Source: Saposhnikovia divaricata
Lineage: Eukaryota > Streptophyta > Magnoliopsida > Apiales > Apiaceae
Direction of reading: 5' to 3'
Assembly: GCA_036435485.1 (NCBI GenBank)
Contig: CM071595.1
Coordinates: forward strand, 100,370,580 to 100,434,579
DNA length: 64,000 nucleotides
Positions 35,123-48,874 of the stretch are shown one piece after another. Under the pieces are notes generated by a model. It was not told where the DNA came from, did no database searches, and saw only the letters and a program-made list of their open reading frames with translations. How positions within the stretch are numbered: position 1 is the stretch's first letter; each line of letters opens with the position of its first letter. The translations under genes were made by a program, and so were the position numbers.

Positions 35123-38100
35123 TGTAACGCCCCAACTACCCAATAATAAACATATACTTTTTATAATAAAAATACTCTAATACACTTGAATAAATATATA
35201 TACGACACTGCCTCAAAACCTTTGTAGGAAATAATAAAACCATGATTTAACCATTTTTTTAAACAAACTGAGAAATAAAAATAAAACTCACTACACACAT
35301 AACTCTATCAATTAAACCCGCTCTCCTTTATTGAAATTGATTAGTTAAATAAATGAACTTTAATGCAGGGGAATTTTAGAAAATTTCAGCATGAAGTATT
35401 CGTAATACAGACTACCCACTGTATTTTGACCCAACCAAATTTCATAAAAGAAAACAACTGCAAATCCAACTACTTAAGAACATAAGCACCTGTTCAACCT
35501 GTCCTAACCGATCAGGTGAACCATACTACTATGTCCTCCCGATCATAAAACAAGATCGGGGCACCACAACCAAAATTAAATACTTATAAGCTGATAACCA
35601 GACATTAAGTCATAATACAACACCCCACTACTAACCCGGATCTCTAACAGGTAGTGGTATGAAACAAGCAGCTACTAACTAAACTATTACATCATATCAC
35701 TAAAACCTTAATTAAAAGCTACATACATTCCACAAATATATACAACTATCTGATAATATTATACAAGTCTTAACTGATATCCAGATGTTCAACCTTCTTG
35801 CAGAGTAAAACTAGGCTGTCTATGGTCCACAACAAGTTCTTCTCCTGATATAGCATCTAATTTGTATCCTTTTCTTCTTAAACTGAAAAAGGGTTAGAAA
35901 CAATGACAAGGAGTGAGCCAAATGCTCAGCAAGTATAAAAAATGTGTGCATAACTGAATTAAACTGCAGGTCTGATAAAGATCAATAATCAACAATATAA
36001 AAGCTTGAGAGCTGTAGAGATATATCATTTTATTTAAATCAGGAAATGGGATAGAATTGGACTATTATGCATTTTATAAATAAAAACAATAATAAGGTTA
36101 GGTTGCTGATCAGTCACGCACTAACCCCGGACAAATGCACACAGCAATGTCCTTTAGTGGATCCACGGTACACATTGGCCTTAACATCTGACCTCGAATC
36201 TGGTCCTCCTCGAAGGGTCTCCATTAAAAAAAAACAACAGTCCAATCCTATAATCTGAATGTCAGGTGTCGGAACAAACGACCACCTCGACCAGCCAAAC
36301 ATACTGGAATCTCACGTTCCAAGTCAACAACTCCAATCTCAAGAATAAATGAGGTTTAATAACATCTGACCTAGATATCGACAAGTTCGATATAAAAAAG
36401 GGTACTGATTTGGAATATGTCACTAGGAAGAATCAACAAGTTCAATTTTATTGTTCTGGGACAGGACAAACAGATATGCATATTCATTGAAAAATAACTG
36501 AGCAATAGTATCAACAGTAAATCAAACTAATATCTTGAACAAGTTATGATAAGCATGATTCACTTGAAAGATAAGTGAAATAGTTTACTTGCCTTATACT
36601 ATCAACTACATACCACTAACATAAACATATAACTACAACTAATAAGCACTTAGCAGACAATAACATAATAGAATATAATTCAAATACCGCACCCAATAGA
36701 AGTACACACACATATATACATATATATACGAAAATGAAAGATTAGAATTTTTAGAAAATTTTGACGGCATACCCTTTATATGGGTGACTACCAGTCGGAA
36801 CATAACCGACACAACCAACCAATAATCATCATATTACACCTAAAATTGGAATTCATATCCAATAATCAACCCATTCGAGTAATCACAGTTTCATTCCAAA
36901 CAATCCATTACATACTAAATAAATTTGTACCAATACGAAATTAAAATTACAATTTATTCCCAGAATCAGTCAAACAAAGAAGTGAATTAACATTTATAAT
37001 CGAAATAACAGCAGTTATAAACTTCGAACCATCAGTAACACCATAACAGAAATCGAATTGTAGTAGCAACAATTATTTGCATAAACTTACACACGGACAC
37101 ACCCTTGTTACTCACACACACTACACACCCTTAAGACACACACACACACATAATGAAACACACGCATACCACACTCACCTCTAACACACACCGCGGCAAA
37201 TATGTACACACACACGGGTACAGGGGAAAAATAGGGGAAAAGGCGACTAAGTGCTGCAATCGGCTTCATCACTACACCCCATAAATATATACACACACGC
37301 CTCATATATACACTCACACACAGCATCTCTGTCCATCATGAATCGCTGCACACACAAACACACGAGTTCACCAGTGTTTACTCACCCACAACGACGTGTA
37401 TTCACATACACACTCAATAGGGGAGGGGGAGAGATGTGAGGCAAGAGAGGGAGAGATTTCCGAGTGAGAGAGAGATGTATCGAGAGAGGGAGAGAATTGA
37501 GAGGAAAGCTCCTGAGATTTCCAGAAACACACGTTGCAAGACTACTGAATTGGGGATTTAACGTGATTGGGAAAAAAATCTGGGAGTTAAAATTATTACA
37601 AAAGCTGAAAAACAAATAAAACAAAATCATTTTAAATCATTTAAAAAATCGAATTTAAACAGGAAATTTAGTAGAAAAATATTTTTAAAAATTATAAAAT
37701 GTAGTTTATGAAATTACAAACACCCCCATAGTTTTAAAATATTTTTATGATAAAAAATGAATTAAATATGAATTTTTCAAGTTTTGTTACTTTAAATGCA
37801 ATAAAACTCTTAAAATCATTTTAAAATATCAAAACACCCAAAATAATTCTCCCAATAATTTTAAAAACTAAATAAATATACAAAGATAATATTATAACAT
37901 ATTTCCTGATTTATAATAACTCCAATGATTTTATAAAATTCTCAGAAGATCAATAATGCATGATTTAAATAGATTTTAATTGTCAAAATACAAATAAAAA
38001 TACACGGACTTACACGGAACATTTAAATCATCATATAAACATATAAACACGATATCACATATAATTGACCTTCTCTACAATATTCACATAATATAATTCT

Positions 38101-38154
38101 CATTTAATACTAAATAAATAATTATAAATACCAAAATTTTTCTAAGGCGTTATA
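35123..38154 (-). repeat. 3' LTR of the second gypsy element
   Basis: 3032 bp, TGTAACGCCCC...GGCGTTATA. It aligns with 43706-48016 apart from small indels and the nested copia LTR there. A CA-rich microsatellite lies near 37080-37160 and a GAGAGA-rich tract at 37440-37500. Open frames inside (36067-37630) are not genes. Confidence 0.9.
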
Positions 38155-41100
38155 TAACCTTCCCCTCTTAAAAGGATTCTGTCCTCAGAATCAATCCTAA
38201 GGACGCAATTAACAATTCTGATCTTCTCGAACATCTTACTTCTACTTCTCAGGTTGTATCTTTCAACTCTAGGATTTACTAAATCATACGTTAATAAGAT
38301 CATTCTGCGAGCCCTCAAATTTCGAAATAATCTTAAGCTTTGGTTTCCGAGTCTTATTAACTCTAAACGTTTACCACAATCAGGCGATTATCCACTCTGG
38401 ATTCAACATGACCTTTCCTTATAACGAACTATGGCCAGCGTCAAAACTTATATTGCCACGCCAATCCTTCGCAATAATGCAATCGCGCAATTTGCCTTAA
38501 TTTGCAACGACCTACACTGGGTACAACTCCCACGCTTTACTTATAACCACACGATTTCAAATTGAACTTCGAAAAAGAAATCTGAAGAAATTCTTTGTTC
38601 ATTTCTACTCCACTTTTCACGTACTATACCGCTCGAGAAGAGAATATTTAAGAAGTGTCTTTCTGTCTTAACACCTGGAAACTGAACATCATATCGGTCA
38701 TTCTCAGTCGCATCCTTGCAATCGAATACTACAACCAAACACATAAGCCATTAGATACACATCAAGCATAATTCAACTAACAACCTGATTCTCATTTTTA
38801 TAAAAATACTCCGGTTTACTAAATCTTTTAAAACATAGCCTCAATCATTTGCAGCTTTTTGAAAACTGACTTACCCGTCACCTTGACTGTGACTTCACTC
38901 TATACAAGAACGCGATTGAAATATCCCATTTACAATATCAATCCTCCCGAGGTCACCACCCGATACTAATCATAAAGCAACTTTTTAACAAATTCCAATA
39001 AGCTTCCGCTTTTATCAACATGAATATTCTATTTAATATGCACCATCACTTCTGTTCATATCCCAGAACAAAACATGCCTCAGATAAAATTTTGAGAAAA
39101 AGAATATCAAGAAATCCCCAATCATTCTTACTCCCCCTTTCACGTACAATGTTACTCATGAAGGGAATAATCGGAAAACTTCCATTCATACTTTATCTCA
39201 TTGTTTTACTGAGTATCCATTCTAAACAGATGACCATTTTCCTTAAATCATATATATATATATATCTTATTTGCAACACACTATTCCGCGTCTCCTGAAA
39301 TCAACCTTCGAATCACAACTTTGAATACTTGACGAATTTTCGAACTTAGCTTTACACGCTACATCTTCATCATTTAACACCACTCACATTGGGACTCTCG
39401 TGCAAAAATTTCTTTCCTTTTCTTGGAACCTTTTAAGATCATTCTCAATTGAATTGCATACACTCACAAATCTTCAAACCTCTTGATATGTGATCTATGA
39501 TTATTTTAAATTCTCCATCCGAATGCGGTTTGAAATCTTATTCACTGAAATATGCTTTGACTTAATCGTCTTCTTCCTGATACCTCCTCCTTATACACAA
39601 CTTCTTCACTCCCCTGGTATAACAATTCCTTGATCTGCTTGATCGCTAAGACCTCTATGTCCGCTTCCGACCTCAAAACACCGCCTTTATTTTTCTCAAA
39701 CTCAAGATCTCATTTTCTTGTCCTCACAATTTGCTTACATTTTTGTTGGTAGGTATTAAATCTAATCTTGGATCGTAAATAACTCTTTTCATAGTCATCA
39801 CAATCCACTTCCTGCTAACTTCCTTCAAAATCGTATTGAATTTCTAGATTCTTAAGAATCATAAAAACAGTCATGTCACTATCTTCATAAATTCCACCAA
39901 AATTGATATGATATTATTTCTGACAAAAATTCCCATCTTTTAAATCTCATAACATATAGCTTTAACTTTTGACCCTGTTATTTGTTACCTCACTGCCCTT
40001 CTGGTTATAGTCACAACTTTCCACATTTATCTTAATAAAATGTCTAGGGATTTTCTCCCGAAATCTTATTTTCTGATCATGAGTCTCATTAACCTCCGCT
40101 AATTCTCATCTTATAGGCAATGATTGTGCCCTTACTCTTCTAACTTCAAATCTTCGGGATTCCTCAATTCTCCTTACTAATTTACATATCTTCCGTTTAA
40201 ACTGATTCTGGAAACTTCCTAGTTTCTTCCATCTTTTTCTTGTTGTCACTATACTCCATCTTGATCAACTTTCCTCCACCCTTGATATTCATGACTTTCT
40301 ACACTGGATTACATAAGTTATTTATTCCACATAACCACCTTACCCCTCTTTCAATCTTAGTTCTTCTCGATAATCTTTACAAACCTTTCCATTCTTCCTC
40401 ACTCTGCTTTACTCAAGTCAACCTTCCTTGATTATAAAATCTTATATCCAATGATGGATTTAAAACATTCAAAATCTTATGATTTTTCATTTACTACCTC
40501 TATCATTCAATAGGCATCTAAAATAATCTTCCTCCAGCATTAAACATTTTATACCAAACATCTCCGTCACTATTCTCTTTTTGCCTTTTAACGATATTTG
40601 TAATCATGGGCTCTAATTTGCTGCCCTTTTCATTTATTAAATTCTCATTAGCCTCAAATCTTGTCCATGATTTCTCGAATCTGTAATTATTCTAATTCGT
40701 CATGTCATATTTGTCTTCGTCACAAAATTCTTAAACTTGCGCAACCGATTCTTCGTCAATGCATTTGCAGTTTCATACATTTAAGACGTCGTCATGCCTA
40801 TCTTCGCATCTCTTCATCATTAGTAGATTTTTGAAATCCTCGAATCTCTGACAAAGGAGGCCAATCAAATGTTTGACCGAAGTGTGAATATAGACTGAAT
40901 TTATTTGATAAAACTTTTATGAAGGAGTTCAACCGAGAGATCAATATGATCTTTAAACTATCTTCAGGTTGCATTTGTCACTTGATCAACCACCACAGTA
41001 CATAAAGATGGCCAGTCTTTAGTACTTCCATGACAAACACAATCAGTGGCGTCCCATTGGACTTCTATCACATAGATAGGATGTCCCTGAATCCCCTATA

Positions 41101-41700
41101 TACATAGGGTTGTTCATCCCGGTCCGAATAGAGAAGGTTAGTATTCAGGAAAAAATAGAAATTATTTCAAAAGTTCCAAAAGTTTGAGTAAAACGTTGAA
41201 TAAAGTAACCCCTGGAAAATTGAGGCGTTAATGAATGAATAAAGATGTGTTTAAGGGAATCTGATAGACATGGTTCAACATCAATCAAATTACAGTTAAT
41301 TATTGAACAAGACATGGTACCAACAAAACAAGGAAGGAAAGTTAAATCTTCTTCGACAACAAATCAACCGAAATCAACGGCTAGTAATTGAATGGCCACA
41401 CCCTTACTCAACACAAGCCAGAAATTGCATTTCGCATCTTATTTATAGTCCTTCTGTACTCTCCATAACGTTCACTAAATAGCTAAATTCGTAGAAGAAA
41501 CCCTAGAAGGTACGTGTGGATATCGAGATGGCGTCTTCCAAACTGGTAGCTCCGTTCGTCTAATTAGCTTAGGCGGCTCTTAATTAACTGCCTCATCCAA
41601 AACCGAATCTACTCGGGTGATATGTCGAAATACTAAATAATTTCACAATAGTCGTCCTAATAACCTAAAACGAACTTATCCTAAATTGTTCTATCTAACA
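38155..41700 (-). other. Internal region of the second gypsy element, no recognisable pol
   Basis: AT- and pyrimidine-rich on the plus strand. The first 30 bp (CCCCTCTTAAAAGGATTCTG) resemble the pol end plus polypurine tract of Tekay elements, but I could not find RT, RNase H or integrase motifs on the minus strand, and no frame stays open beyond about 90 codons. It is either pol worn beyond recognition or unrelated filler between gag and the 3' LTR. Confidence 0.5.
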
Positions 41701-41720
41701 TCCAACCTAAATGCGTACAC

Positions 41721-41969
41721 CTAGTCATCCTCAGTCCTTAATCTTACCTGCTTCTTTCTACACTCAATTTGTGAGTCATTACCAGCCAACCAATCCATTC
41801 CTGGGATTTCATCGAATTCTCCCATTTCAAAAGGTTTCAAATTGGCATAGAAAAAGTAACCACCTATCTCTATATTACATTGAGGACACACTTGATTAAT
41901 AGGGACTCTATCTTGATTTGTCACTTCTATCATTAAAGCTTGCTCTAAAAGTCGAATTTCACATTGCAA
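41721..41969 (-). pseudogene. gypsy protease C-terminal remnant
   Basis: This 82-codon open segment contains VCPQCNIEIGGYFFYA and FDEIPGMDWLAGND, the conserved end of the Tekay-type retropepsin domain just before RT. The N-terminal catalytic DSGA part is not in frame. It lies immediately downstream of gag in the expected order. Confidence 0.75.
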
Positions 41970-42018
41970 TTACTAACAAACTTGTTCGAACGAAAGACTT
42001 AGTAGTCCCAGAACCAAT

Positions 42019-43208
42019 TCAAACTTTAGCCTCTACTAAGTTCACAGGAAACGTACCCGCGACAACATCAGCTTCTTGATCTGCATCTTGTATCATCATG
42101 TTGAAGGTTCTGGCTCTAGGTGGAGAGATTTGGGTCTGGGCTGGAGGTCCAGCTATCCTCAAAGAATTTGCCGTCTGAACTAGTTCCTTACAATCCTTAG
42201 TAACATGACCAACTTTCCCACATTCGAAACAAGTCACACCTATGGTCCTGGGCTTTGAATCCGGACACTCACCAGCATAATGTCCCTTCTTGTTACAACT
42301 AAAACATGTACTATTTAATCTGCGACAACTCCCGAGTGCTTCTTTCCACAAGTTGTACATTCAGGTGGGGCTGGTCTGATTGCAAGCTGCTGATTGGTAT
42401 TCTAAAAACGTTTACCTTGACTACCATTCCCATTCTTCGGCTTCTGAAACCCTCAGTTCCTACAATACTGCGCCTCATCCCTTGGCTTGAACTTGTTATT
42501 ATTATTATTATTATTACTTCCCTTAGTAATTTCTATCTTCCTTTTCTTTCCTGCTTTCTCCTTCAACAATCACAGCTTTCTCCACCACTATTGCATAGTT
42601 CTCCAACTGAAATACTGCCACCTTACTATGTATCCATGGCTTTAAACCTTGTTGAAATATTTTAGCTTTCTTCGCCTCAGTATTGACATATCCAGGAACA
42701 AACCTTGCTAGCTCCGTGAATTTTGCCTCATATTCCACCACACTCATATTCTCTTACTTTAACCCTAGAAATTGGATCTCCAGCTGATCTTGCATATACC
42801 TTGGAAGATATTTCTCGAGAAATAACTCTTTAAATCCCTGCCACCACTCCTTCACCTTCCATTAGCTTCGTTGATTCCCACCAATAATTTGCCTCTACTT
42901 TCAGGTAATAGCTCGCATATTCAGTCTTCTGATCTTCTCTTACCTTTACCAGTGAAAAGGCTTTTTCCATCTCGCCCAACCATCCCCTAGCTTCTAACGG
43001 GGTTAACTGTACCTTTAAACTCTAGGGGGTGCACAGCTTGAAAAGTTTTGAATGTCACTAAGGGTTGAGTTGGTCGCTGCTGAGCTAGTGTAGCAGTTTG
43101 TTGTTGAAGAAGTTGAAGGATTGGTGTCATAGTCAGATCAAATGGATTTTGATTGCCAGTGTTTTAGTTTTCAGGATTTACAGTAGAGGTTCTTCTCTTT
43201 GGAGGCAT
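42019..43208 (-). pseudogene. gag: gypsy gag with two CCHC knuckles, broken
   Basis: The likely start is ATG at 43208 (MPPKRRTSTVNPEN, then an in-frame stop). Open pieces at 42747-42523 (EYEAKFTELARFVPGYV) and 42360-42019 follow in other frames. Both zinc knuckles are intact in the last piece: CFSCNKKGHYAGEC and CFECGKVGHVTKDC. The order gag then protease is normal. Gag would bind and package RNA. This element may have depended on a partner for pol. Confidence 0.8.
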
Positions 43209-43690
43209 GGTTCTGATGAGAAAACAAGGAACTTACAACAAGCTGGCATATACAAGGAAAATAAGGTTTTCGAATCTTGGATTTGAGTCATCCATGATCA
43301 CAAGAATTATAACGGTGTAAAGAAATAGGGAAACACATGTATAACTTGAACAAGTAATTCGAAATAATTTTAAACAACTCAAAAAAAATTGAGCGGAAAG
43401 TGCACAAATATCAAGAAAAGAAAGGTTATAAAACCAACAAGGTTAACGATATGCATGACAGTTTTAGAGTTCAAGGTACACTGTTAACATACTAACGATA
43501 AAAGGTAATTGCCGAGGATACTCATCAACCGCCACCTGTGATAACGATATAACGCAAGAAGAAGGTACTAAAGCGATAACATATCCTAAACCTATAATCT
43601 ACTGTCCTAATGATAACCTACACCTATTGCTCCTATCCTACACCTATCCTATACCTAATCCTGGCTTGTTTCAGTGACCAAAACCTGTCC

Positions 43691-43702
43691 GCTCTGATAC
43701 CA
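43691..43702 (-). other. Primer-binding site (initiator tRNA-Met)
   Basis: The minus strand reads TGGTATCAGAGC, three bases from the LTR end at 43706. It fixes the element's orientation. Confidence 0.9.
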
Positions 43703-43705
43703 ACC

Positions 43706-46700
43706 TGTAACGCCCCGACTACCCAATAATAAACATATACTTTTTATAATAAAAATACTCGAATACACTTGAATAAATATATATACGACACTGCCTCAAA
43801 ACCTTTGTAGGAAATAATAAAACCATGATTTAACCATTTTTTTTAAACAAACTGAGAAATAAAAATAAAACTCACTGCACACATAACTCTATCAATTAAA
43901 CTCGCTCTCCTTTATTGAAATTGATTAGTTAAATAAATGAACTTTAATACAGGGGAATTTTAGAAAATTTAGGCATGAAGTATTCGTAATACGGACTATC
44001 CACCTGTATTTTGACCCAACCAAATTTCATAAAAGAAAACAACTGCAAATCCAACTACTTAAGAACATAAGCACCTGTTCAACCTGTCCTAACCGATCAG
44101 GTGAACCATACTACTATGTCCTCCCGATCATAAAACAAGATCGGGGCACCACAACAAAAATTAAATACTTATAAGCTGATAACCAGACATTAAGTCATAA
44201 TACAACACCCCACTACTAACCCGGATCTCTAACAGGTAGTGGTATGAAACAAGCAGCTACTAACTAAACTATTACATCATATCACTAAAACCTTAATTAA
44301 AAGCTACATACATTCCACAAATATATACAACTAGCTGATACTATTAGAACAAGTCTTAACTGATCTTCACATGTCCAACCTTCTAGCAGAGCTAATCTAG
44401 GCTGTCTATGGTCCACAACAAGTTCTTCTCCCGATATAGCTTCTAATTTGTATCCTTTTCTTCTTAAACTGAAAAAGGGTTAGAAACAATGACAAGGAGT
44501 GAGCCAAATGCTCAGCAAGTATAAAATATGTGTGCATAACTGAATTAAACTGTGGGTCTGATAAAGATCAATAATCAACAATATAAAAGCTTGAGAGCTG
44601 TAGAGATATATCATTTTATTTAAATCAGGAAATGGGATAGAATTGGACTATTATGCATTTTATAAATAAAAACAATAATAAGTTTAGGTTACTGATCAGT
44701 CACGCACTAACCCCGGACAAACGCACACAGCAATGTCCTTTAGTGGATCCACGGCACATATTGGTCTTAAAATCTGACCACGAATCTGGTCCTCCCCGAA
44801 GGGTCTCCATTTTAAAAAAAAACAACAGTCCAATCCTATAATCTGAATGCCAGGTGTCGGAACAATCGACCACCTCGACCAGCCAAACATACTGGAATCT
44901 CACGTTCCAAGTCAACAACTCCATTTGTTAGCATAATAAATGTCCTTAGAATCATGATACACATTATATAGTTTAAGTACATGACTTAAACGTGAGATTA
45001 TATAATATATCATATTCTTAAAAGGTCCCTGGTCGAGTATTATTATTATAGGACAATAATAATACATAAATAGACTAGTATGTTGTTTGACAGATAACCA
45101 CATCTCATTGGTTATAAGTATGGAGATACTAAAGTCAATACATAGGTACATGTAGGAGTACATGGTACTGGGCAGACCCACAGTGAGATTCTTCATGTTT
45201 AATAAAGTCATAAGAAAGACTCACAGTGATAATGGTGTAATGATCCTTTGACTTGAGATTATTATATTTCTATACGAGGATTAATATACTTTGACTACAT
45301 TAAAAGTTACCTTTGACTGGGTGTTGATAAAAGTGGACATCGGGTATATCATGAGTCGTATGAGAAATATGAATGATAGATAAAGGATTTAACCCTCCTA
45401 GAATTAGGAGAGATATTATTGGCCTCTTGATTGAGTGAGACTATAAAATGCATGGCCGTGCTCAAATAATGATTTGTTTTTAATAGTCTACTCATGGATC
45501 AAGTAAACCCGGATTAAATGTTGAAGAGGATGACTAAACACATGCCTCGAGTTTAATCTATAATATTTGGTTAAAGGATTATATTACACGGAAACATTAA
45601 TCACGAAAGGTTTAATATGGATCACCATTTAAATTATTATTACTTGGGTAGCAATGATGTATTACTAGATGCCGCTCTTTGTTTACGATTTTAATTGAGA
45701 TTTTAAAATCGTTGCCAACGTAATAATAACCTATAGGGTCACACACTTAGAATGTCTTAAAAGGAGTTTTAATTTAAATTGAGAATTTAAATTTAATCAT
45801 TATTAAATAAAGAATTGGCTATTTAATTAATTGGACTGGTCCTAATTAATTATCTAAGTAAATTCGAATTTAATAAAGTAAGAACAGAATTGGGTTTAAG
45901 GAAATCCAATAATAAAATCAAAATAAAATTAGAATTGGGTTTAAGGAAATCCAATTCGGTTTTTTGATTTTGGCCCACTATCTCTCATATAAATACATGA
46001 TGATGTATTACTTTAGGGTTAGGGATTTCATAAAATCGTTTTATTAAAAACCCTAGAAGCTCTTTGAGAGGCTAGAGAGATATAGAGAGGCTGTTCTTCG
46101 CGGGCTAGTACCTGGCTCCTCAGATCGTTGGATGGTCGGACATTCGTGTGGATTACCTTAGAGACAAAGATCTTGACGTGAAGATTGTATGTGGTGATTA
46201 CAAGCTAGGATCTCCGTTGAGTTCGTGAAAGTAACGTTTTAAAGGTATGATTCATTTCTCCATAATCTGTCCGTAATTATACATGGATCCTGGTTTGGGT
46301 TTCGAAATTTTTGTTTTATTTACATTATTCCGCTGCGTTTTATGCCTCGGAACCCAACATAAAAACAATATTTCAGAGTTCTATTCATTATTCGACATTC
46401 TCCTACTAACATCTAACCTTAATCTACCCTTTCGATAGTTCCTAAATTATTCACTTTATCCATATACTATCAACTACATACCACTAACATAAACATATAA
46501 CTACAACTAATAAGCACTTAGCAGACAATCACATAATAAAATATAATTCAAATACCGCACCCAATAGAAGTACACACACATATATACATATATATACAAA
46601 AATGAAAGATTAGAATTTTTAGAAAATTTTGACGGCATCCCCTTAATACGGGTGACTACCAGTCGGAACATAACCGACACAACCAACCAATAATCATCAT

Positions 46701-48016
46701 ATTACACCTAAAATTGGAATTCATATCCAATAATCAACCCATTCGAGTAATCACATTTTCATTCCAAACAATCCATTACATACTAAATTAATTTGTACCA
46801 ATACGAAATTAAAATTACAATTTATTCCCAAAATCAGTCAAACAAAGTAGTGAATTAACATTTATAATCGAAATAATAGCAGTTATAAACTTCGAACCAT
46901 CAGTAACACCATAACAGAAATTGAATTGTAGTAGCAACAATTATTTGCATAAACTTACACACGGACACACTCTTGTTACCCACACACACAACACACCCTT
47001 AAGACACACACACACACACACACACACATAATGAAACACACGCACACCACACTCGCCCCTAACACACACCGCGACAAATATGTACACACATGGGTACAGG
47101 GGAAAAGGCGACTAAGTGTTGCAATCGGCTTCATCACTACACCCCATAAATATATACACACACGCCTCATATATAAACTCACACACACCATCTCTGTCCA
47201 TCATGAATCGCTGCACACACAAACACCCGAGTTCACCAGTTTTTACTCACCCACAGCAACGTGTATTCACATACAAACTCAATAGGGGAGGGAGAGATGT
47301 GAGGCAAGAGAGGGAGAGATTTCCGAGTGAGAGAGAGAAGTATCGAGAGAGGGAGAGAATTGAGAGGAAAGCTCCTGAGATTTCCAGAAACAAACGCTGC
47401 AAGACTACTGAATTGGGGATTTAACGTAATTGGGAAAAAAATCTGGGAGTTAAAATTATTACAAAAGCTGAAAAACAAATAAAACAAAATCATTTTAAAT
47501 CATTTTAAAAATCAAATTTAAACTGGAAATTTAGTAGAAAAATATTTTTTAAATTATAAAATGTAGTTTATGAAATTACAAACACCCCCATATTTTTAAA
47601 ATTTTTTTAGGATAAAAAACGAATTAAATATGAATTTTACAAATTTTGATCCTTTAAATGCAATAAAACTCTTAAAATCATTTTAAAATATCAAAACACC
47701 CAAAATAATTCTCCCAATAATTTTAAAAACTAAATAAATATACAAAGATAATATTACAACAGATTTCCTGATTTATAATAACTCCGATGATTTTATAAAA
47801 TTCTTAGAAGATCAATAGTGCATGATTTAAATAAATTTTAATTGTCAAAATACAAATAAAAATACACGGACTTACACGGCACATTTAAATCATCATATAA
47901 ACATATAAACACGATATCACATATAATTGACATTCTCTACAATATTCACATAATAAAATTCTCATTTAATACTAAATAAATAATTATAAATACCAAAATT
48001 TTTCTAAGGCGTTATA
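43706..48016 (-). repeat. 5' LTR of the second gypsy element (with nested copia LTR)
   Basis: It matches 35123-38154 apart from a 1434-bp copia LTR at 44926-46359 and a local difference next to it (about 250 bp of the other copy is not found here). It ends GGCGTTATA at 48016. Confidence 0.9.
44926..46359 (+). mobile_element. Copia LTR, about 1.4 kb, inside the gypsy LTR
   Basis: TGTTAGCATAATAAATGTCC to TGCCTCGGAACCCAACA. It has a TATA-like TCATATAAATACATG (about 45985), a transcription-start-like segment ending in AAACCCTAG, and a terminal CCGCTGCGTTTTATGC, all typical of plus-strand copia LTRs. No internal region follows, so it is a solo LTR. The flanks (CCATT and TAAAA) do not match, and host sequence is missing next to it. 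The insertion was therefore accompanied by rearrangement, or one flank was later deleted. Confidence 0.75.
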
Positions 48017-48260
48017 GATATGATACGATTGATGTTTTTAGGTGATATTAATGATGGAAAGATATGATACTATTGATGTTTTTAGGTGTTTATAAAAGGT
48101 AATATCTCGACTAATTACCGTTAATTATATTATGTTATAATTTATTTTAGGTGTAATTATTTTTCTTTATAATGAAGGGTAAATAAGTAAATTCACAAAG
48201 TACCAAAAAACTGGTACCAAAACTTTCAATGTTTTGGCTTTTATATAATAGTATAGATAG
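48017..48260. mobile_element. Right part of the split repeat-rich element
   Basis: It resumes the sequence interrupted at 35122 (GATATGATACGATTGATGTT), with another partial copy of the roughly 243-bp repeat. It ends GGCTTTTATATAATAGTATA just before 48260. Ends of this form are common among plant non-autonomous elements, but I cannot assign the class. Confidence 0.55.
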
Positions 48261-48744
48261 CAAATAATATTAGAAAGCATGTTCCCTCTTAAATATTTCT
48301 TTAATGTTTAAATGTTAGAAGACCCCTCTCTTGCTTAGCTGTTGCTTGAACTCTTTAAAACACTAGATCAGTATCTATATTATATTTGAGTATAGACCAG
48401 TTCATTAACTAATCAACAACATGACATGACTACAGCCCAATATTATATTTGAATGTAAAGAATAAATTATTTATTGGAAAAGTAAACATAACTGACACCT
48501 GGAAACCGATCTATATATGTAATATTTTTTATTGGAATATATTTCATAATTTTTACTAAATTAAGGAATTAGTACTGGGACACAAGCGATGTGTGAGGTC
48601 TGCAATGTAGATAAAATTTCTAAAGGTACTGCTAGTTACAAACTATACATTTAAATCTACCATGTCATGACTATTTCATAACTATTTTTGTTAACACTGT
48701 CTAGTAAGAATTAAATCACCATTAATTTAAAATAAACTATCCAA
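48261..48744. other. No gene seen
   Basis: AT-rich DNA between the split element and the augmin-like exon. No ORF or repeat stands out. Confidence 0.4.
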
Positions 48745-48874
48745 TCAGCCCTCTGATGCAAGATGAATGTGGGCTTCATCTAATGTTACTTGAGCTTTCA
48801 GAGCCATGAGGATAGCTTGCTGCTTCGCATTTTGAACTTGCGCTTCCACCCACTGTCTTTCACTTGTTCCAAAT
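48745..48874 (-). pseudogene. AUG3: Exon fragment of augmin subunit 3 (HAUS3-like)
   Basis: On the minus strand an acceptor-like TAATAG at 48880-48875 precedes 42 codons and a TGA. The peptide FGTSERQWVEAQVQNAKQQA, followed by ILMALKAQVT and DEAHIHL, closely matches the central coiled-coil region of plant augmin subunit 3, a microtubule-nucleation factor. After HIHL the sequence departs from the family and stops four codons later. No other exon of the gene is visible nearby. This is a captured or relic exon. It lies about 460 bp outside the inferred MULE end. Confidence 0.75.

Larger units (their letters stand above)
35123..48016 (-). mobile_element. Second gypsy element, TSD GATAT, gag kept, RT not recognisable
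   Basis: The LTRs are at 35123-38154 and 43706-48016, with perfect GATAT duplications at 35118-35122 and 48017-48021. The tRNA-Met primer-binding site (minus strand, 43702-43691) and the polypurine tract near 38160-38168 show minus-strand orientation. The internal 5.5 kb contains gag and a protease remnant (41721-43208) but no recognisable RT, RNase H or integrase. Both LTRs end TG...TA on the plus strand in place of TG...CA. The gag sequence is Tekay-like. This may be a TR-GAG-like non-autonomous derivative or a very decayed element. Confidence 0.85.

Noticed and set aside
37108..37630. Open frames in the gypsy LTR, and the matching ones at 46976-47493
   Set aside because: They overlie CA and GA microsatellites in both LTRs and differ between copies.
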